A stretch of DNA of 64,000 nucleotides from Leptolyngbya sp. NIES-2104 (GTDB lineage Bacteria > Cyanobacteriota > Cyanobacteriia > Leptolyngbyales > Leptolyngbyaceae), in assembly GCF_001485215.1 (NCBI RefSeq), contig NZ_BBWW01000001.1:2666001-2730000 (forward strand), given 5' to 3'. A program made the translations under genes and the position numbers. This document shows positions 61,545 through 64,000 of the stretch, piece by piece; within the stretch, counting starts at the first letter, position 1; every line of letters begins with the position of its first letter. The notes beneath the pieces are model-generated. The model did not search any database, was not told the DNA's origin, and was given only the letters and a program-made list of their open reading frames with translations.

Positions 61545-62909
61545 TTATGGATCTTTCCGTCCTTGTAGGCTACTTAAACTACGGCTGGCTACGTCTGCAC
61601 TCAAACCCCACAGAATTAAGCCTAAGTAGTCTGCAAACGGTCTGGCTCCAAATGTTGTTCCTCGCTCTATGTACAGTGACCCCATACCGACTGATGACAA
61701 CCCTACTAACAAGATCAACGCGAGGAGAGGACGAACCACCCAAAAAGTAGCTTCTGCCCGAACTTGATCAGTTACTCCAGAGAGCATGATGAAGAACTGC
61801 TGAAACTGATTTACTCGGCTCGGTTCTGCCTTGGATAGTTCAGTTGCTCGATCGATCTGATTGGCTACCGCAACGATTCCTTTGAGCTTACCTCTGACGA
61901 CTTCGATTGCTGGGTCTTCGTTGACTCCTCTGGTTGCAAAGTCCTTGAAATCTGCACCAAGCTCTGTCAGAATCTGCTTTGCTTTTGCATCTTGATCAGC
62001 TTGTCCTTGAGCAGTGAGCCAGCGGACTTCATGGATTTTGCTTGCAGTCTTATCTTGCACATCCTGACTGATGGATTGCTGCTGATTAAATTCATTCTCT
62101 AAGGCTTCAAGCCTAATCAGCATCTCCAGACGATCGCGGATTGCCTGCAACACGGGTGAAGCTGCTTCTAGCTGCTCACGATTTACTAGCGTTTGGACTC
62201 CATTGGTCATCCCCAACAATGAATCTTCTTCCTGTTTGTCCAATCTCGCTCGCCTAATGTCGTTCTGCAAGCGATAAACTTCCCCCTTTGCCTTCGCCTG
62301 AGGTTCCCCACGCTCTTCCATATATTTAAACAAGCGACCCAAAATGATACCAAAGAACAGAACGACCAAGGGCAAAAGAGGTCCAGTCCGAACACTAAGG
62401 TCAATCGGGAAACTGAGACGTCCTCTACTATTCAGCGTGAAATAAACTGCACCCACATACTGATCAGGCGGCATCGCTGCTCGATTCAGCGTCAGAGGAA
62501 GGCTACTGATTTGAGTCGCGGGGAAAGATTGGTTCCCCTGAGCAACTGCGATCGCTTTCTCGCTCAGTTGATAACCTGTAATATCCCCATCTAAAATCAC
62601 AGCAGTATTGAGGACATTAATGGTAGAAGTCGTCGGATTGTCAAACTGAAGTTGCCGTTGATCGATCGTCGCACTAGCAGGTAGCAAGAGCCGTGCTAAT
62701 TCGCAGTCTAACCACCCTGCACAATTTACCAGTTGCAGACGAATCTGCTCTGTTTTTCTCATCGGAACCAAGGCGTTTCTCGCGTCAGGTTGAATGGGCA
62801 GAACGGTTGCGGGCTGTCGATTGACTTCAGGCTGAGGCTCGGTTTGTGCTAACACAGGCATTTGCCATAGCACCAGCGGTAGAATGAGTGTAGGAATCCA
62901 TTTTTTCAT
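61545..62909 (-). CDS. membrane protein with extracytoplasmic domain and cytoplasmic helical domain
   Basis: A 454-residue protein of unknown family. A signal peptide (MKKWIPTLILPLVLWQMPVLA) precedes a beta-rich domain outside (about 40-175). A first membrane helix follows (PLLPLVVLFFGIILGRLF), then a long charged, coiled-coil-like cytoplasmic region (about 200-385) rich in Gln, Glu and Arg. A second helix (LLALILLVGLSSVGMGSLYI) and a hydrophobic end (ADYLGLILWGLSADVASRSL) close it. It lies 34 bp downstream of the caspase-family gene on the same strand, so the two are probably co-expressed. Confidence 0.7.
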   Translation of the reverse strand: MKKWIPTLILPLVLWQMPVLAQTEPQPEVNRQPATVLPIQPDARNALVPMRKTEQIRLQLVNCAGWLDCELARLLLPASATIDQRQLQFDNPTTSTINVLNTAVILDGDITGYQLSEKAIAVAQGNQSFPATQISSLPLTLNRAAMPPDQYVGAVYFTLNSRGRLSFPIDLSVRTGPLLPLVVLFFGIILGRLFKYMEERGEPQAKAKGEVYRLQNDIRRARLDKQEEDSLLGMTNGVQTLVNREQLEAASPVLQAIRDRLEMLIRLEALENEFNQQQSISQDVQDKTASKIHEVRWLTAQGQADQDAKAKQILTELGADFKDFATRGVNEDPAIEVVRGKLKGIVAVANQIDRATELSKAEPSRVNQFQQFFIMLSGVTDQVRAEATFWVVRPLLALILLVGLSSVGMGSLYIERGTTFGARPFADYLGLILWGLSADVASRSLSSLQGRKDP

Positions 62910-62942
62910 GCTGTTCGCCTTTGAGGTAGTTTGATGTGAGGA

Positions 62943-64000
62943 TTATACTTTTTCTGATAAAAGGGAATTCGTCAAACTGTAGCGAATCACTTTCATTTCA
63001 ATCTGCTGCAAGTCCTCAGCAGAAATAGTGTCGATCTGAGCGCCGTAGGCATCCGAGGAAGCAGGAAACAAAAAGAATCGGAGACGTTTAGGAGAGGAGA
63101 AAAGGCGAATTTCGCGTAAACCAGGCTTACCTTGGGGTGCAAACAGAAAGCTCCTTTTTGTTTCTCCTGGCATCAAGCCATTAAAGATAATCTCTTCATC
63201 TTCCCAAAGGGTTTCAAGCTGGAACCGACCTGTTTCGTCAAATCCCACCATATAGATGTGTAAGGGGGCTGAAGTCGGATTGTTCAGGCTCAATTGGCAA
63301 AAGCTTTTGGGTTCGATCAAATAGGCTTGACTCTCTCCAAAAGGTTGAGGTGCGATCACCAGAAGTTGTTCCTTCGTTGAACCTGTCATCACAGTAACTT
63401 CTGCTAAAAATTCTCCTTCTGGAATTGATAAGACAGGTGCCCAACAGGGAAGCCGAAGCTGAATTTTACTAAGATCATTGTTAGACAGTGGAATCAGTGA
63501 TTCTTGGAGATCAGCGCGAACCAGGATATCAATGATTTCAGTGACGCGCTGAAAATTACCTTCTCGAAATCTGAGCCGATATTCTAAGTAAAGCGTTTCC
63601 GCGCTGGTAAGTTTGAGCGCGATCGCTTGCTCTGTCAATTCCTTAAATAGGGTGAATTGTCCGGTCTGTAAAGCAGATAGGGCACGGGCTTTTAGCGTAT
63701 CAAAACTCTGATTTCGCAGAGAAATGACCATCTCTCCTTGCTCGTCTCGATGAAAAGCCCCAAACTCTGGGGTCTGAGTTGATCCAGAAGCTTGTCCTAC
63801 TTTCTGTTGTAGGTATAGTCCGAGTTCGGAGGAGGTGATAAAACCATTGCCATCGATATCGGATTCTCCCCAGTTGAACCCGTTAATCAGCGTTCCGGTG
63901 AAAAGAGAATGCCCTGGAACAGGTCCGCCGTCTAAAGCAAGCTGGTCTTGTTTTGCAGAGGTAATCACCTTTCGACTGCGATCGCGGCTAATATCAGCCC
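62943..64000 (-). CDS. caspase-family (orthocaspase) protein, C-terminal part, cut by the window edge
   Basis: The frame is open to the right edge, so the N-terminal caspase p20 core is missing here. The visible part begins RKVITSAKQDQLALDGGPVPG and GHSLFTGTLINGF, the end of a peptidase C14 domain as seen in cyanobacterial orthocaspases. Next comes DIDGNGFITSSE, a textbook EF-hand calcium loop, followed by LGLYLQQKV. The remaining 270 residues form an uncharacterised helical then beta-rich region. The chain ends at 62943. A calcium-responsive Arg/Lys-specific protease is the inferred role. Confidence 0.8.
   Translation of the reverse strand, partial: ADISRDRSRKVITSAKQDQLALDGGPVPGHSLFTGTLINGFNWGESDIDGNGFITSSELGLYLQQKVGQASGSTQTPEFGAFHRDEQGEMVISLRNQSFDTLKARALSALQTGQFTLFKELTEQAIALKLTSAETLYLEYRLRFREGNFQRVTEIIDILVRADLQESLIPLSNNDLSKIQLRLPCWAPVLSIPEGEFLAEVTVMTGSTKEQLLVIAPQPFGESQAYLIEPKSFCQLSLNNPTSAPLHIYMVGFDETGRFQLETLWEDEEIIFNGLMPGETKRSFLFAPQGKPGLREIRLFSSPKRLRFFLFPASSDAYGAQIDTISAEDLQQIEMKVIRYSLTNSLLSEKV

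Noticed and set aside
1-64000. CRISPR arrays, rRNA and tRNA genes, prophage or transposase genes
   Set aside because: No evenly spaced direct repeats, no rRNA-like blocks, no tRNA I could fold by eye and no integrase or transposase-like proteins were seen; a tRNA search program would be needed to exclude a single tRNA.

Overview
This 64 kb window looks like an ordinary chromosomal stretch of a filamentous, Leptolyngbya-like cyanobacterium. The evidence is the very dense GCGATCGC (HIP1-type) octamer in genes and spacers, and typically cyanobacterial families: a CHASE2 sensor kinase with a DUF928 neighbour, a SigC-like group 2 sigma factor, an FtsH4-class protease, Uma2 nucleases, serine/threonine kinase receptors, a plant-type [2Fe-2S] ferredoxin and an orthocaspase. 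I recognised no rRNA, tRNA, CRISPR array, prophage or transposase. Genus-level placement is an inference from gene content only.

Layout. 0.3-2.9 kb: PBP4-type carboxypeptidase lipoprotein, orphan YgiT-like domain, ferredoxin, Uma2 nuclease. 2.9-9.1 kb: a tightly coupled ABC exporter, two paralogous family 2 glycosyltransferases and a methyltransferase, facing a third glycosyltransferase (surface glycan or glycolipid locus). 9.2-15.3 kb: fused oligopeptide ABC ATPase, asparaginase, a hairpin-rich spacer, an exported small protein and a kinase fused to a periplasmic binding domain. 15.3-17.1 kb: endonuclease V, an exported protein and a VapBC-type pair. 17.3-21.5 kb: signalling cassette (kinase-like protein, NarL-type regulator, CHASE2 kinase, DUF928). 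21.7-25.7 kb: flavoprotein, epimerase, GAF-LuxR regulator, thioredoxin. 25.8-33.3 kb: TamB and PriA. 34-41 kb: SigC-like sigma factor, GNAT, TrkA-type protein, second Uma2, FtsH, ProS. 41.1-43.5 kb: a hicBA islet inserted at the 3' end of an aldo/keto reductase gene, then a bifunctional nuclease. 43.8-53.7 kb: riboflavin synthase, PhoU, a two-domain cyanobacterial protein, a cysteine hydrolase, a frameshifted Rpn-type gene, a U32 peptidase, an HNH nuclease, cardiolipin synthase and an EEP hydrolase.

53.8-61.3 kb is the part I find most interesting: eight tightly packed genes on alternating strands encode a cyclic amidohydrolase, an Asp beta-hydroxylase-like oxygenase, a SnoaL-fold protein, a zinc-free quinone-reductase-type dehydrogenase, a cupin, a small beta-barrel protein, an aldehyde dehydrogenase and a nitrilase-fold protein. 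Two of them depart from textbook active sites: Tyr replaces an iron His in the hydroxylase, and Ser and Arg replace the Cys and Lys of the nitrilase triad. This resembles a self-contained small-molecule pathway whose substrate I cannot name.

61.5-64 kb: a membrane protein with a cytoplasmic helical domain follows an EF-hand-containing caspase-family gene that runs off the right edge. Three related palindromic (MITE-like) elements are scattered through 12-26 kb. All function statements rest on reading motifs by eye; no database search was possible.
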